A stretch of DNA of 64,000 bases from Solimonas thermocellulolyticum (GCF_040327995.1 NZ_JBEPIJ010000002.1:186001-250000); one strand, 5' to 3'; positions 1-11,991 are shown, counted from the stretch's first letter. Program-made: numbers and translations. Notes: a model not told the origin generated them from the letters alone.

Positions 1-959
<959 letters not shown>

Positions 960-1058
960 AAGTATGCTTCAAAGCGCCTCGGGAGTGCCCACACAAATCA
1001 CTTGCGCACAGTCGGAATCGCCGAGCCGGCGATCTCCACCCGGAACAGGTACTGCCTG

Positions 1059-1135
1059 GGGTCTGTAGCTCAGCTGGTCAGAGCACACGCTTGATAAGCG
1101 TGGGGTCGCTGGTTCAAATCCAGCCAGACCCACCA
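1059..1135 (+). tRNA. tRNA-Ile (GAT anticodon)
   Basis: A 77-nt cloverleaf in the 16S-23S spacer. The acceptor arm GGGTCTG (1059-1065) pairs with CAGACCC (1125-1131), the anticodon GAT is at 1093-1095, the T-loop is GGTTCAAATCC and the CCA end is encoded. The spacer pair tRNA-Ile then tRNA-Ala is typical of gammaproteobacterial rrn operons. It is released from the rRNA transcript by processing. Confidence 0.97.
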
Positions 1136-1168
1136 TCGCCGACGCAGACTCGCTTCGGGGCGGACTTC

Positions 1169-1244
1169 GGGGCCATAGCTCAGCTGGGAGAGCACCTGCT
1201 TTGCAAGCAGGGGGTCGTCGGTTCGATCCCGACTGGCTCCACCA
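1169..1244 (+). tRNA. tRNA-Ala (TGC anticodon)
   Basis: A 76-nt cloverleaf, 33 nt after tRNA-Ile. The acceptor arm GGGGCCA (1169-1175) pairs with TGGCTCC (1234-1240) with one G-T pair, the anticodon TGC is at 1202-1204, the T-loop is GGTTCGATCCC and CCA is encoded at 1242-1244. It is the second tRNA of the rrn spacer. Confidence 0.97.
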
Positions 1245-1251
1245 CGTTGAT

Positions 1252-1282
1252 TCAAGAAAGCCTGTTTGGCAGGCTTTCTTGA
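1252..1282 (+). other. 13-bp perfect hairpin in the rrn spacer
   Basis: The arm at 1252-1264 is perfectly complementary to 1270-1282, with a 5-nt loop. It begins 7 nt after the tRNA-Ala CCA end. No T-run follows (GAGTCCACC), so it is not a terminator. A role in RNase processing of the precursor between tRNA-Ala and 23S is the likeliest reading, by inference. Confidence 0.6.
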
Positions 1283-1301
1283 GTCCACCTCATGTGGTCC
1301 A

Positions 1302-1312
1302 GTTCTTTAACA
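1302..1312 (+). promoter_or_regulatory. boxA-like antitermination element before 23S
   Basis: GTTCTTTAACA matches the rrn boxA core (TGCTCTTTAACA) and lies about 147 nt before the 23S start, where E. coli rrn operons also have a spacer boxA. It would load the NusB/NusE antitermination complex on the transcript. The assignment rests on motif and position only. Confidence 0.6.
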
Positions 1313-1458
1313 ATACGGTTTGTAGTTGAACACTGTAAGACATTACTGGTTGACGCGAGTCAATCAGACTCAATGCCTAAGGTGCTTGACGGCGTAAATG
1401 TTGTTGAGGTTGCGGTCCATGTAACTGAATGCCTTCACAAGAATGCTTGAGGTTATAT

Positions 1459-4312
<2,854 letters not shown>

Positions 4313-4423
4313 TATAACGCTCAAGCATTTTTGACGTTGAGTGCTGAGGCATTGAGTGTTTCAGTGTTCAAACTACAAACCAAATTCGGCGAAGCGCGAC
4401 ACTCGCGCTTTGCCAGCCGGTCT

Positions 4424-4540
4424 CCCTGGCGGCCATAGCGAGTTGGAACCACCCGTTCCCATCCCGAACACGGAAGTGAAACGACTCAGCGCCGATGATA
4501 GTGTGGCAGCTGCCATGTGAAAGTAGGACACTGCCAGGGT
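4424..4540 (+). rRNA. rrf: 5S ribosomal RNA
   Basis: About 117 nt. The 5' strand CCTGGCGGCC and 3' strand GCCAGG close the terminal helix, with the conserved GAACACGGAAGTGAAACG and GCGCCGATGATAGTGTGG regions between. It is the last gene of the rrn operon, about 110 nt after 23S, and is followed at once by a terminator. Confidence 0.95.
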
Positions 4541-4553
4541 TTTAATCGTAGGA

Positions 4554-4579
4554 CCCCGGAGCTTCGGCTCCGGGGTTTT
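4554..4579 (+). terminator. Rho-independent terminator of the rrn operon
   Basis: A 9-bp GC-rich stem (4554-4562 with 4567-4575) capped by a TTCG tetraloop and followed by TTTTCGTTTTC. It sits 13 nt after 5S and marks the end of the rRNA transcript. Confidence 0.92.
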
Positions 4580-4723
4580 CGTTTTCGGCGTACGGCACTT
4601 TCGGCTCTTGCCGCTGGTCAAGTCGCAACCAGGCACGATAATGACTGGCTGGCGACCGGAGTCGCCCCGCGTTCATCCGGCCGCGTGGTTCAGCCGGATT
4701 CACACCTGTCGGATATCGAGCCG

Positions 4724-5575
4724 ATGAAACTTTCCCGTTCGCTGCTCCTGTGCGGCGGAGTGGCCCTGCTAACAGCTTGCGACAGTGGCCGTATCACGCT
4801 CTCGGTCACGGATGCGCCGATCGATTTCGCGGAGGAGGTCGTCGTGCAGTTCAGATCGGTGGCCTTCGAGCGCGACGACGGCACGCGCCACATCGTCGAG
4901 TTCAACACACCGGTGCGCGTCGATCTGTCGCGTTTGACCGGCGAGCTTAGTGAGGTGCTGGTTGAGGATCGCCCACTGCCGGCTGCGGACTATCGGGCGA
5001 TCGAGTTCGCGATCGACGGCGGACAGACGCAGCTGACATCCTACGTCCAACTGATCGATGGCCGCCGCCTACCGCTGTTCGTGCCAGAGCGGTTCGCCGA
5101 CGATCTGCGTGTGTCCGCCGATTTCTCGGTCGAGGCAAAAGAATCGGTTGCGGCAACGGTCGACTTCGATCTGCGGCGTTCACTGGTCATCGTCGACGAC
5201 TCAAGAGTGGAGTTCCGGCCGAATCTGCGCTTCATCCTCGACGAGAACGCGCACAGCGTATCCGGCACGATTGCGGGCGCACTGCTGCAGCCGCCCTGTG
5301 TGCCGGCGGTCTATGTCTACGCAGGGCACGACGTCCAGCCCGACGATGTCGGCGGCACCGATGACGAGCCGCTGAGTTCGGCGATCGTTTTCACTGAAGC
5401 AGGCAGCGGCGAGCGCCGCTACACCGTCGGCTTCTTGGAGGCAGGCGACTACACCCTGGCGCTGACCTGCGACGCGGGCAGCGACGATGCCGACCGCGAT
5501 GACGGCACCGAGTTCGTGCGCGTGCGCGAGGTCGAGCTTCGCGCCGGCAGGCGTGAGACGGTGAACTTCCAGTAG
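4724..5575 (+). CDS. DUF4382-type lipoprotein
   Basis: A predicted lipoprotein of 283 residues. The start at 4724 is chosen because it opens directly onto a signal peptide (MKLSRSLLLC...) ending in the lipobox LTAC with Cys19. The upstream extension runs into the 5S gene and is not credible. Asp follows the Cys, which in enterobacteria favours retention in the inner membrane. Residues about 22-175 have the DUF4382 pattern (ITLSVTDAPIDFAEEVVVQF). The C-terminal part has an Ig- or CNA-like flavour (GFLEAGDYTLALTCD). Its function is not known. It is monocistronic: the rrn terminator lies before it and a convergent gene begins 15 nt after it. Confidence 0.85.
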   Translation: MKLSRSLLLCGGVALLTACDSGRITLSVTDAPIDFAEEVVVQFRSVAFERDDGTRHIVEFNTPVRVDLSRLTGELSEVLVEDRPLPAADYRAIEFAIDGGQTQLTSYVQLIDGRRLPLFVPERFADDLRVSADFSVEAKESVAATVDFDLRRSLVIVDDSRVEFRPNLRFILDENAHSVSGTIAGALLQPPCVPAVYVYAGHDVQPDDVGGTDDEPLSSAIVFTEAGSGERRYTVGFLEAGDYTLALTCDAGSDDADRDDGTEFVRVREVELRAGRRETVNFQ

Positions 5576-5590
5576 AGGTTGTACGCGGCG

Positions 5591-6799
5591 TCAAGCCGCG
5601 GCTTGCGCCTGCGCCGCCTTGCGCGCGTCGAGCTTTCGTTTGCTCGGCAGGATGCCCATCGCCTTGCAGATGATGCCGAGCATGATCTCGTCGGCGCCGC
5701 CGCCGATCGACACCAGGCGGGTGTCGCGATAGGCGCGCGCGACGGGATTCGCCCACATGTACCCCTGGCCGCCCCAGAACTGCATCAGTGCGTCCGTCAC
5801 CTCGCGCGAGACGCGCCCGATCTTGAGCTTGCACATCGACGCGAGCATCGCGATGTGCTCCGGCGTGTGTTTGCCGCTGATGTACTCCTGCGTCGTCTGG
5901 TAGACCAGGGCTTTGACCGCCTCGACTTCTGTGCGCAGCTCGGCGAGGCGGAAGTGTACGTATTGGTTGTCGAGGATCGACTGACCGAAGGCCTGGCGCT
6001 GACCGGTGTAGTCGATGGTCTGTTGGATTAGGTTGAGCAGACCATCGATGCCGCTCGCGGCACCGAACAGCCGCTCCTCCTGGAACTGCATCATCTGATA
6101 AACGAACCCCATGCCCTCCTGACCGATGAGGTTGCGCTGCGGCACACGCACGTTGTCGAGGAAGATCATGGCCGTATCGGAGGCACGCATACCCAGCTTG
6201 TCGAGCTTGGTGCGACGGTCTATGCCCTTCGCATCCATCGGAACGATGAGCAGGCTCTTGTTCAGATGCGGCTTGCCCTCGGAGGTGTTGACCAGCATGC
6301 ACGCCCAGTCCGACTGCGTGCCGTTGGTGATCCACATCTTTGAGCCGTTGATGACGTAGTCGCCGCCGACTTTACGTGCCTGGGTCTTGATTCCAGCGAC
6401 GTCGGATCCGGCGCCGGCCTCGGACACCGCGATGGACACGCAGACATCGCCGGCAATCGCGGGTGCCAGATACTCACGCTTGAGCTCAGCCGAACCGAAA
6501 CGTGCGAGCGCGGGTGTGGCCATGTCGGTCTGCACGCCGATACCCATGGGAATGCCGCCGCAGCTGCAGTTGCCGAGCGCCTGCGCAAACATCACCTCGT
6601 AGCTGTAATCGAGCCCCATGCCGCCGAACTCGACTGGCTTGGTCACACCGAGCAGGCCGAGATCGCCCATCTTCTTGAGCACCTCGCGGGCGGGCCAGAT
6701 ACCTGCGGCTTCCCACTCTTCCACATGGGGATTGATCTCATCCTCGACGAACTTCTTGGTCGTGCGATACAGCTCCAGGTGCTCGTGGGTAATGATCAT
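5591..6799 (-). CDS. Acyl-CoA dehydrogenase (IVD/LCAD-like catalytic Glu)
   Basis: FAD-dependent acyl-CoA dehydrogenase of 402 residues, catalysing alpha-beta desaturation of an acyl-CoA. The start at 6799 is preceded by GAGGAAAG; an upstream frame extension is ignored. The three family regions are present: N-terminal helical (1-115), middle beta (118-220, with ISEAG-like SIAVSEAGAGSD and WITNG) and C-terminal helical (230-385, ending in ARAYRDTRL and IGGGADEIM). The position that holds the catalytic Glu in medium-chain enzymes reads Ala350 (GYMWANP). Glu242 in QEERL occupies the alternative position used by isovaleryl-CoA and long-chain enzymes. The overall look recalls citronellyl/branched acyl-CoA dehydrogenases, so a branched substrate is a guess. 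No beta-oxidation partners are adjacent. Confidence 0.93.
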   Translation of the reverse strand: MIITHEHLELYRTTKKFVEDEINPHVEEWEAAGIWPAREVLKKMGDLGLLGVTKPVEFGGMGLDYSYEVMFAQALGNCSCGGIPMGIGVQTDMATPALARFGSAELKREYLAPAIAGDVCVSIAVSEAGAGSDVAGIKTQARKVGGDYVINGSKMWITNGTQSDWACMLVNTSEGKPHLNKSLLIVPMDAKGIDRRTKLDKLGMRASDTAMIFLDNVRVPQRNLIGQEGMGFVYQMMQFQEERLFGAASGIDGLLNLIQQTIDYTGQRQAFGQSILDNQYVHFRLAELRTEVEAVKALVYQTTQEYISGKHTPEHIAMLASMCKLKIGRVSREVTDALMQFWGGQGYMWANPVARAYRDTRLVSIGGGADEIMLGIICKAMGILPSKRKLDARKAAQAQAAA

Positions 6800-6907
6800 T
6801 TCCACTTTCCTCGATCGTGTCTTCGCCGATTCTATCCTCAGCGGCGCACGGACCGGCAAGTCGGAGCCGCTGTCAAGCGGCCGAATGGAACGGATGATTA
6901 CCTATAT

Positions 6908-7699
6908 TCAACGGCCGCAGTCGGCGGGTTCGACCTCGAGCTCGAACAGCGCCGGCCAGTTCTTGCCGGTGACGTAGAAGCGGTCGCTCGCAGCATCGTA
7001 GGCGATGCCGTTGAGCACATGCTCGCGCGCGTTCCAGTTGGCGGGCTTGTCGAAGTGCAGCTTCAGCGCCTGCAGATCGAGCCACGCGCAGACGTTGCCC
7101 GTGAGTGGATCGATCACGGCGATGCGATCGGTTTGCCACACGTTGGCGTAGATCAGTCCACGCGCATACTCCAACTCGTTGAGGCCGCGCAACGCGTGAT
7201 TTGCGTCGCGTACCTCGCGCTCATGTATCACTGAGAAATCTTCCGCACGGCGAAAGCGCAGTGTCGCGCTCCCATCGCTGGTGATCAGGTGCGTGCCATC
7301 GTGAGTGATGCCCCAGCCTTCGCCGCCATAGGTCATACGCGACAGCGGCTTAAGATCCAGATCGAACCACTGCGCGATTCGCTCACGCCAGGTCAGCATC
7401 ACGATCTTGCCGCGCCAGACGGTCGCCCCCTCGGCAAACCAGTTCGCCGGCAGCGCGCGTGAGCGCAACACCTCGCCGGTGCGCTTCGACTTGATCATTA
7501 GTCGAGATCGGCCATACAGACCGCTCGATTCGATCAGCACATCGTCGTGAACGACGAGGCCTTGAGTGAAGTGATCCGTTCCGTGCGCGAGCGTCGCCGT
7601 GATGCGCCACGACAACGACGCAACGTCGTCTTTCGCTGCGCATGCGCATGCGAGAAGCGAGCAAGTGATGAATGCGATCGTGATCGGAAGTCGTTGCAT
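6908..7699 (-). CDS. Glutaminyl-peptide cyclotransferase (bacterial QC type)
   Basis: Glutamine cyclotransferase converting N-terminal Gln to pyroglutamate, five-bladed beta-propeller family (plant/bacterial type). It has 263 residues. The N-terminal signal peptide ends near LLACAC, so it is secreted, possibly as a lipoprotein. Family signatures run in order: HFTQGL (about 43-48), ESSGLYG, EGATVW, YGGEGWGITHDG, TSDGSATL, RGLNELEYA, ANVWQTDRI, IDPLTG, LNGIAYD and TGKNWP. The ATG at 7699 follows GGAGCAGC. It is a single-gene unit, upstream of the acyl-CoA dehydrogenase in the same direction but 108 nt away. Confidence 0.93.
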   Translation of the reverse strand: MQRLPITIAFITCSLLACACAAKDDVASLSWRITATLAHGTDHFTQGLVVHDDVLIESSGLYGRSRLMIKSKRTGEVLRSRALPANWFAEGATVWRGKIVMLTWRERIAQWFDLDLKPLSRMTYGGEGWGITHDGTHLITSDGSATLRFRRAEDFSVIHEREVRDANHALRGLNELEYARGLIYANVWQTDRIAVIDPLTGNVCAWLDLQALKLHFDKPANWNAREHVLNGIAYDAASDRFYVTGKNWPALFELEVEPADCGR

Positions 7700-7855
7700 G
7701 GCGCTGCTCCGAGCGGGCGAGCTTCATTGTGCTCGAATACAAAGGCGTTGCATTAATTTTTTTTATTCGGTAAAAATTCACACCGTGGAAATGCATCGTG
7801 CGTTTCCAAAACCGCGCGGAGTGTTCCGCGACCACTGAAGCACGGAGGATGTGTG

Positions 7856-8032
7856 ATGGCGATGAAGAAGGCTGCTGCTGCGAAAAAGCCGGCGAAGAAG
7901 GCTGCGAAAAAAGCGACGAGGAAGGTCGCCAAGAAGGCTGCCGTGAAAAAGGCGGTGAAGAAGGCCGTCAAGACCGTCAAGAAGGCTGCCAAGAAGGTCG
8001 TGAAGAAGGCCAAGGCCGCGGCGAAGAAGTGA
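7856..8032 (+). CDS. Histone H1-like Lys/Ala-rich DNA-binding protein
   Basis: A small protein of 58 residues made of about 25 Lys, 1 Arg and 20 Ala with Val/Thr/Pro filler, in the KKAAKK style of histone-H1-like bacterial proteins (AlgP C-terminus, chlamydial Hc proteins, Bordetella BpH1). A clear Shine-Dalgarno GGAGG (7844-7848) lies 7 nt before the ATG, which decides this start; a second ATG is two codons on. It has no globular domain or signal peptide. It probably coats nucleic acid in the cytoplasm. It is flanked by its own leader and a terminator, so it is likely monocistronic. The low-complexity composition means homology alone says little. The overlapping 81-codon frame at 7798-8043 is a shadow. 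Confidence 0.85.
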   Translation: MAMKKAAAAKKPAKKAAKKATRKVAKKAAVKKAVKKAVKTVKKAAKKVVKKAKAAAKK

Positions 8033-8139
8033 GCGGGCTGTGAACCGCACGGGCGGTCCGCTTCGAACCGCACGCAAGGTGACGGTTGCTCGCCGCCCGA
8101 CCTTTGAAGCGCCGACAGCGAACGCTTGAGCTTTGCGCC

Positions 8140-8176
8140 GCGGCTACGCGATCCGGTCGAGTAGCCGCGCTTTTTT
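8140..8176 (+). terminator. Terminator after the H1-like gene
   Basis: GCGGCTAC (8140-8147) pairs with GTAGCCGC (8161-8168) over a 13-nt loop, followed by GCTTTTTT. It lies 108 nt downstream of the H1-like stop codon and separates that gene from yicC. Confidence 0.75.
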
Positions 8177-8264
8177 CCGGCGCATTATTCGCGTGACGTG
8201 ATTCCATCGCTCGGGTATCCGCAAGCCTGCGGCTACAATGCCGCGCCGGGTTGAGGATGTCACG

Positions 8265-9131
8265 ATGATCAAAAGCATGACCGGTTACGCACGCGTGGAG
8301 CGTGTGGGGGACTGGGGGCGCATGACTTGGGAGCTGCGCTCGGTCAATCACCGCTATCTCGACGTGCAGTTCCGCCTGCCGGATGAGTTCCGCGCGCTCG
8401 AAGCCGAGCTGCGCGGTGTCGCCGGTGCGCGCATCTCGCGCGGCAAGATCGAATGTGCGCTGCGCTACCAGCGCGAGGCGGCGGGTACCGAGCGCATCGA
8501 ACTCGACGCGCAGCGGCTGCAGCAACTCAAGCAGGCGCTCGACGAGGTGAACCTTGCCTTCGGTGCGACCACGGCGCCCGAGCCGACGCGGCTACTCGCG
8601 TTTCCCGGTGTGATACGCGAAGCGCAATCCGATTTCGCGCCGCTGCTGACGCAGGCGCGCAGTCTGTTCGACGAAGCCATCGGCCAGTTCACCGCCGCGC
8701 GCGAGAGCGAGGGGGCGCGCCTGTCGCAGTTCCTGGTCGAACGCTGTGAGGCGCTTGCCGATCTGGTTGCGCAGATCCGGGCGCGACAACCGGAGGTCCG
8801 CGAGCAGTGGCTCGAACGCCTGCAGCAGCGCTGTCGCGATCTTGGCGTAGAAGTCGATGCGCAGCGACTCGCGCAGGAGATCGTGCTGGCTGCGCAGCGG
8901 CTCGACGTCGAAGAGGAAATGTCGCGGCTCGCGAGCCACCTGATCGAGGTGCGTCAGGTTCTCGATCGCGACGAGGCCGTGGGCCGGCGCCTCGACTTCC
9001 TGATGCAGGAACTCAATCGTGAGGCGAACACCACCGCGTCGAAGTCGCAGGACGCCCAGATGACGCGCTGCGCGGTCGACATGAAGGTGATCATCGAGCA
9101 GATGCGGGAGCAGGTGCAGAACATCGAGTGA
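8265..9131 (+). CDS. yicC: YicC-family endoribonuclease
   Basis: YicC/YloC family protein of 288 residues; E. coli YicC has been described as an endoribonuclease. The start MIKSMTGYARV is the family's canonical N-terminus, so the frame upstream of 8265 is not used. The N-terminal YicC domain spans about 1-155, including LRSVNHRYLDVQFRLPD. The C-terminal DUF1732-type domain spans about 205-288, with RLDFLMQELNREANTTASKS, the most conserved block. It is followed 4 nt later by gmk. The yicC-gmk-rpoZ order is a familiar proteobacterial arrangement and suggests co-transcription. Confidence 0.95.
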   Translation: MIKSMTGYARVERVGDWGRMTWELRSVNHRYLDVQFRLPDEFRALEAELRGVAGARISRGKIECALRYQREAAGTERIELDAQRLQQLKQALDEVNLAFGATTAPEPTRLLAFPGVIREAQSDFAPLLTQARSLFDEAIGQFTAARESEGARLSQFLVERCEALADLVAQIRARQPEVREQWLERLQQRCRDLGVEVDAQRLAQEIVLAAQRLDVEEEMSRLASHLIEVRQVLDRDEAVGRRLDFLMQELNREANTTASKSQDAQMTRCAVDMKVIIEQMREQVQNIE

Positions 9132-9135
9132 AGCG

Positions 9136-9798
9136 ATGGCGACCGACCCGAACCCGATTCCCGGCCGTCTGACGATCGTCTCGGCGCCCAGTGGCGGCGG
9201 CAAGACCAGCCTCACCCGCGCGCTGCTGCCGCGGCTGGCGGCCCATGGCGTGCGCGCGTGCATCTCGGTGTCTTACACGACGCGGGCGCCGCGTAGCGGC
9301 GAGGTCGACGGCGAGCACTATCACTTCATCGACGAGCCGCGCTTCTTGGAGATGATCGCCGCCGACGCGTTTCTCGAGCATGCGCAGGTCTTCGGGCGTC
9401 GTTATGGTACCGGACGCGCACGCACGCAGGCGCTGCTCGATCAAGGTTTTGACGTGATTCTCGACATCGACTGGCAGGGGGCGCGTCAGGTCCGGCGGGT
9501 GATGCCAGAGTCGTGCTCGGTGTTCATCCTGCCGCCGTCCTTGGCCGAACTGGAGCGGCGTCTGCGCGCCCGCAGCCAGGATGATGACGCGACCATTGCC
9601 CGGCGCATGGGCGATGCGCAACGCGAGATGTCGCACTACGACGAGTACGATCATCTGATCGTCAATGACGACTTCGACCGGGCGCTGGAGGCGCTCACGG
9701 CAGTGTTCCTGTCACCGCACCTGCGGCGTCCGCTGCAGGCGGCGCGGCACGCGCATTTGATCCGCGAGTTGCTGGCGAATTCATCACCAGTCCGCTAA
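9136..9798 (+). CDS. gmk: Guanylate kinase
   Basis: Converts GMP and ATP to GDP and ADP in purine nucleotide metabolism. It has 220 residues, slightly longer than the usual 205-210, with an N-terminal extension of about ten residues. The P-loop SAPSGGGKTS is at 16-25. The GMP-binding region includes SVSYTTRAPRSGEVDGEHYHF, and DIDWQGARQV carries the Walker B-like segment. The lid RRLRARSQDDDATIARRM follows. It is preceded by yicC (4-nt gap) and followed by rpoZ after 57 nt. Confidence 0.97.
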   Translation: MATDPNPIPGRLTIVSAPSGGGKTSLTRALLPRLAAHGVRACISVSYTTRAPRSGEVDGEHYHFIDEPRFLEMIAADAFLEHAQVFGRRYGTGRARTQALLDQGFDVILDIDWQGARQVRRVMPESCSVFILPPSLAELERRLRARSQDDDATIARRMGDAQREMSHYDEYDHLIVNDDFDRALEALTAVFLSPHLRRPLQAARHAHLIRELLANSSPVR

Positions 9799-9855
9799 AC
9801 TGCGCGGCCCCGAAAGGACCCCGGTCCGTGGGGGTTACCCGAATCTGGTGAAATC

Positions 9856-10119
9856 ATGGCTCGCGTCACCGTAGAAGACTGTCTCCAGAAGATCCCCAAC
9901 CAGTTCGACCTGACCCTGGTGGCTGCCAAACGTGCGCGCCAGCTCGCCCGCGGTGCCGACGCGCATCTGCCCTGGGGCAACCACAAGTCGACGGTGTTGT
10001 CGCTGCGCGAGATCGCCGAGGGCTACATCGACCGCGGGGTCCTCGACGAGGTCGATCTGCCGGCGGTGCAGCAGCCGAAGATGGAGCTCGAAGCCCTCGA
10101 CCCGTCATTCGACGCCTGA
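9856..10119 (+). CDS. rpoZ: RNA polymerase omega subunit
   Basis: Small RNA polymerase subunit that assists beta-prime folding and forms part of a ppGpp-binding site. It has 87 residues, the normal length, beginning MARVTVEDCLQKIPNQFDL, with the conserved AAKRARQLARGAD segment and the acidic tail. It follows gmk. In many gammaproteobacteria spoT comes next; here the next gene is a convergent hydrolase, so the usual synteny stops at this point. Confidence 0.97.
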   Translation: MARVTVEDCLQKIPNQFDLTLVAAKRARQLARGADAHLPWGNHKSTVLSLREIAEGYIDRGVLDEVDLPAVQQPKMELEALDPSFDA

Positions 10120-10142
10120 GCTGCGACTGCACGTCGCGCCGA

Positions 10143-10160
10143 GCCCGCCGCAAGGCGGGC
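10143..10160 (+). terminator. Hairpin between convergent rpoZ and hydrolase genes
   Basis: A 7-bp stem GCCCGCC/GGCGGGC with a GCAA loop, followed by TTCGTCGTT. The U-tract is weak, so it is a possible terminator for the yicC-gmk-rpoZ transcript. Confidence 0.45.
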
Positions 10161-10183
10161 TTCGTCGTTAGAAGCTTCGTCGT

Positions 10184-10891
10184 TTACGGGCGCGCGAGGC
10201 GTTCGGCGATCGCGCGGATCACTTGCGGATTGCACGGCAGGCCCATGTGCGAGCCGCGCACCTCGACGTTCTCGGTGTGATCGGTCTCGGGTTCCAGGCA
10301 GCACGGCCAGGCGACGATGCCGTCCTCGCGCGTGTAGATCGCGGTGCACGGCACCGGCGGCGGCGTGATGCGGCGCAGGAAGCCGTCGAGATCGAGATTC
10401 ACCGGCCGGCCGGCATTCACCAGCCGGAACATCGCCATCATGTTGTTGGCATCGGGGCGCAGGTTGATCGGACTGCCGAGCGTGAACACGCGGCGCACGC
10501 GCTGCGGATGATGCCGTGCGAGTTCACGCACGAACACACCGCCCAGACTCCAGCCGATCAGGCTCACCGGACCGTGTCGCTCATGCAGCTCGGCGAGCCG
10601 GGCGTTGAGGGAGTCCTTGATCGTAGGCCGCATACCGAGATTGACACCCAGTCCCCAGCCATAGGCGGCGTAGTTGAGCGCGCGCAGCACACGGCGCAGC
10701 GGGGCAGTGGCGGCATCCCCGGCGCCGAAGCCGGGCACGACGATCAGCGCATGGCCGTCTCCGGCCGGCAAGCGCCGGTGGAGGCCGCGCAGCCGCAGCG
10801 GTGCGAGCGCAAACTCATACGCGGCACGCGCTTCGAGTAGCAACAGGCGCGCGGAAGGCGCGCGGACATTCTCGGCAGTGGTCGTGCTCAT
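10184..10891 (-). CDS. Alpha/beta hydrolase
   Basis: A 235-residue alpha/beta-hydrolase-fold protein. The nucleophile elbow GWSLGG puts the catalytic Ser at 115. The oxyanion region is near VVPGFGAGD (51-59). The acid is probably the Asp in TREDGIV and the His in GSHMGL near the C-terminus. There is no signal peptide, so it is cytoplasmic. It resembles lipase/esterase-like family members acting on hydrophobic esters, but no substrate can be named. It is transcribed alone, diverging from the MBL-fold gene about 95 nt away. Confidence 0.85.
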   Translation of the reverse strand: MSTTTAENVRAPSARLLLLEARAAYEFALAPLRLRGLHRRLPAGDGHALIVVPGFGAGDAATAPLRRVLRALNYAAYGWGLGVNLGMRPTIKDSLNARLAELHERHGPVSLIGWSLGGVFVRELARHHPQRVRRVFTLGSPINLRPDANNMMAMFRLVNAGRPVNLDLDGFLRRITPPPVPCTAIYTREDGIVAWPCCLEPETDHTENVEVRGSHMGLPCNPQVIRAIAERLARP

Positions 10892-10985
10892 CGGCGCAAC
10901 GGCGGTGTGGACGCCGCATTATGCCGCCGTGCTTGCGCGGCCGGCGGCGCGTCGCTAGCGTGGCCGCACCAACCCCGGCCGTGAC

Positions 10986-11963
10986 GTGAACCCGATGATG
11001 CGCGCCGTTTCCTGGATTCTGGTGGTGGCCGTCGGCATCGGCATCGGTGCGCTGGTGTGGAGTTTCGCGCCGCGCACGCTGCCGCTGTCGCCGAGCGCAC
11101 CGCTGACCTTGTCGCTGATGATCCCGCCGCAGCCGCCGCCGACGATGCGCGTCGGCGTGTTGCACACCGGATTGATGCGTTCGCGCGGCCTGTTCGCCTA
11201 TCGCGGCGGCGATGCCGGCGAGCGCGTATTCGGCATGGACGTAGTGATCGTCGAGCATCCGCAGGGGACGCTGCTGTTCGACGCCGGCTTTGGTCGCAGG
11301 CTGCATGAACATCTGCGCACGATTCCGTGGCTGATGCGGTTGCTGTCGGCGGTCGAGTTGCAAGCCCCGGTCGTCGATCAGCTCGTCGATGCCAGCATCG
11401 CGCCCGCATCGATCGACGGTGTGGTGCTGACCCATGCGCACTGGGATCACGTGTCCGGACTCGACGATCTGCCGGGCGTTCCGGTGTGGATCAATCAGGC
11501 GGAGCTCGACTTCATCCGCAGTGGTCACCCGGCGACGCGGCTCGCGCGTGAACTCGGTGAGCGCGATTACCGGATCTACGCCTTCGATGGCCCGCCGTAC
11601 TGGGGTTTCGATGCGAGTCATGACGTGTTCGGCGACGGTTCGGTGGTGCTCGTGCCGGCAGGCGGGCACACGCCGGGTTCGACGATCGCCTTCATCCATG
11701 CACCCGATGGCCGCAGCTACGCGCTGATCGGCGATCTGGCCTGGCAGCGCGAAGGTGTGGACCTGCCCGCCGAGCGTCCGTGGCTGCTGCGCAAGCTGGT
11801 CGACGGCGACGACGCGCGCGTGCGCGAGGTGCTGGTGCGCCTGCATCTGCTGCAGCGCGCGATGCCGCAGCTCGTGATCGTGCCCGCGCACGATCGTCGC
11901 GTGATGCAGCGCCTGCCGCCGGCGCGACACGACGAGGCGCTGCATCGCGGCCACCCGGCATAG
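10986..11963 (+). CDS. Membrane-anchored MBL-fold hydrolase (AHL-lactonase-like)
   Basis: Metallo-beta-lactamase-fold hydrolase of 325 residues with one N-terminal membrane segment (about 8-27), so the catalytic domain is probably periplasmic. The metal motif HAHWDH is at 150-155, with a further His in GGHTPGS, an Asp in IGDLAW and a late His in VPAHD. The overall layout (FDAGFG, VVLTHAHWDH, WINQAE, PAGGHTPGS, GDLAW) resembles N-acyl-homoserine lactonases and related lactonases, but substrate is not predictable. GTG at 10986 is used; ATG codons at 10995 and 10998 are alternatives. It stands 28 nt before dusB and may be co-transcribed with it. Confidence 0.82.
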   Translation: MNPMMRAVSWILVVAVGIGIGALVWSFAPRTLPLSPSAPLTLSLMIPPQPPPTMRVGVLHTGLMRSRGLFAYRGGDAGERVFGMDVVIVEHPQGTLLFDAGFGRRLHEHLRTIPWLMRLLSAVELQAPVVDQLVDASIAPASIDGVVLTHAHWDHVSGLDDLPGVPVWINQAELDFIRSGHPATRLARELGERDYRIYAFDGPPYWGFDASHDVFGDGSVVLVPAGGHTPGSTIAFIHAPDGRSYALIGDLAWQREGVDLPAERPWLLRKLVDGDDARVREVLVRLHLLQRAMPQLVIVPAHDRRVMQRLPPARHDEALHRGHPA

Positions 11964-11991
11964 CGTCGGCGGATCAGGCGACAATACGCCG

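Noticed and set aside
7798..8043. 81-codon Cys/Glu/Gly-rich frame over the H1-like gene
   Set aside because: It is a frame shadow of the Lys/Ala codons; the GGAGG site fits the 7856 start instead.
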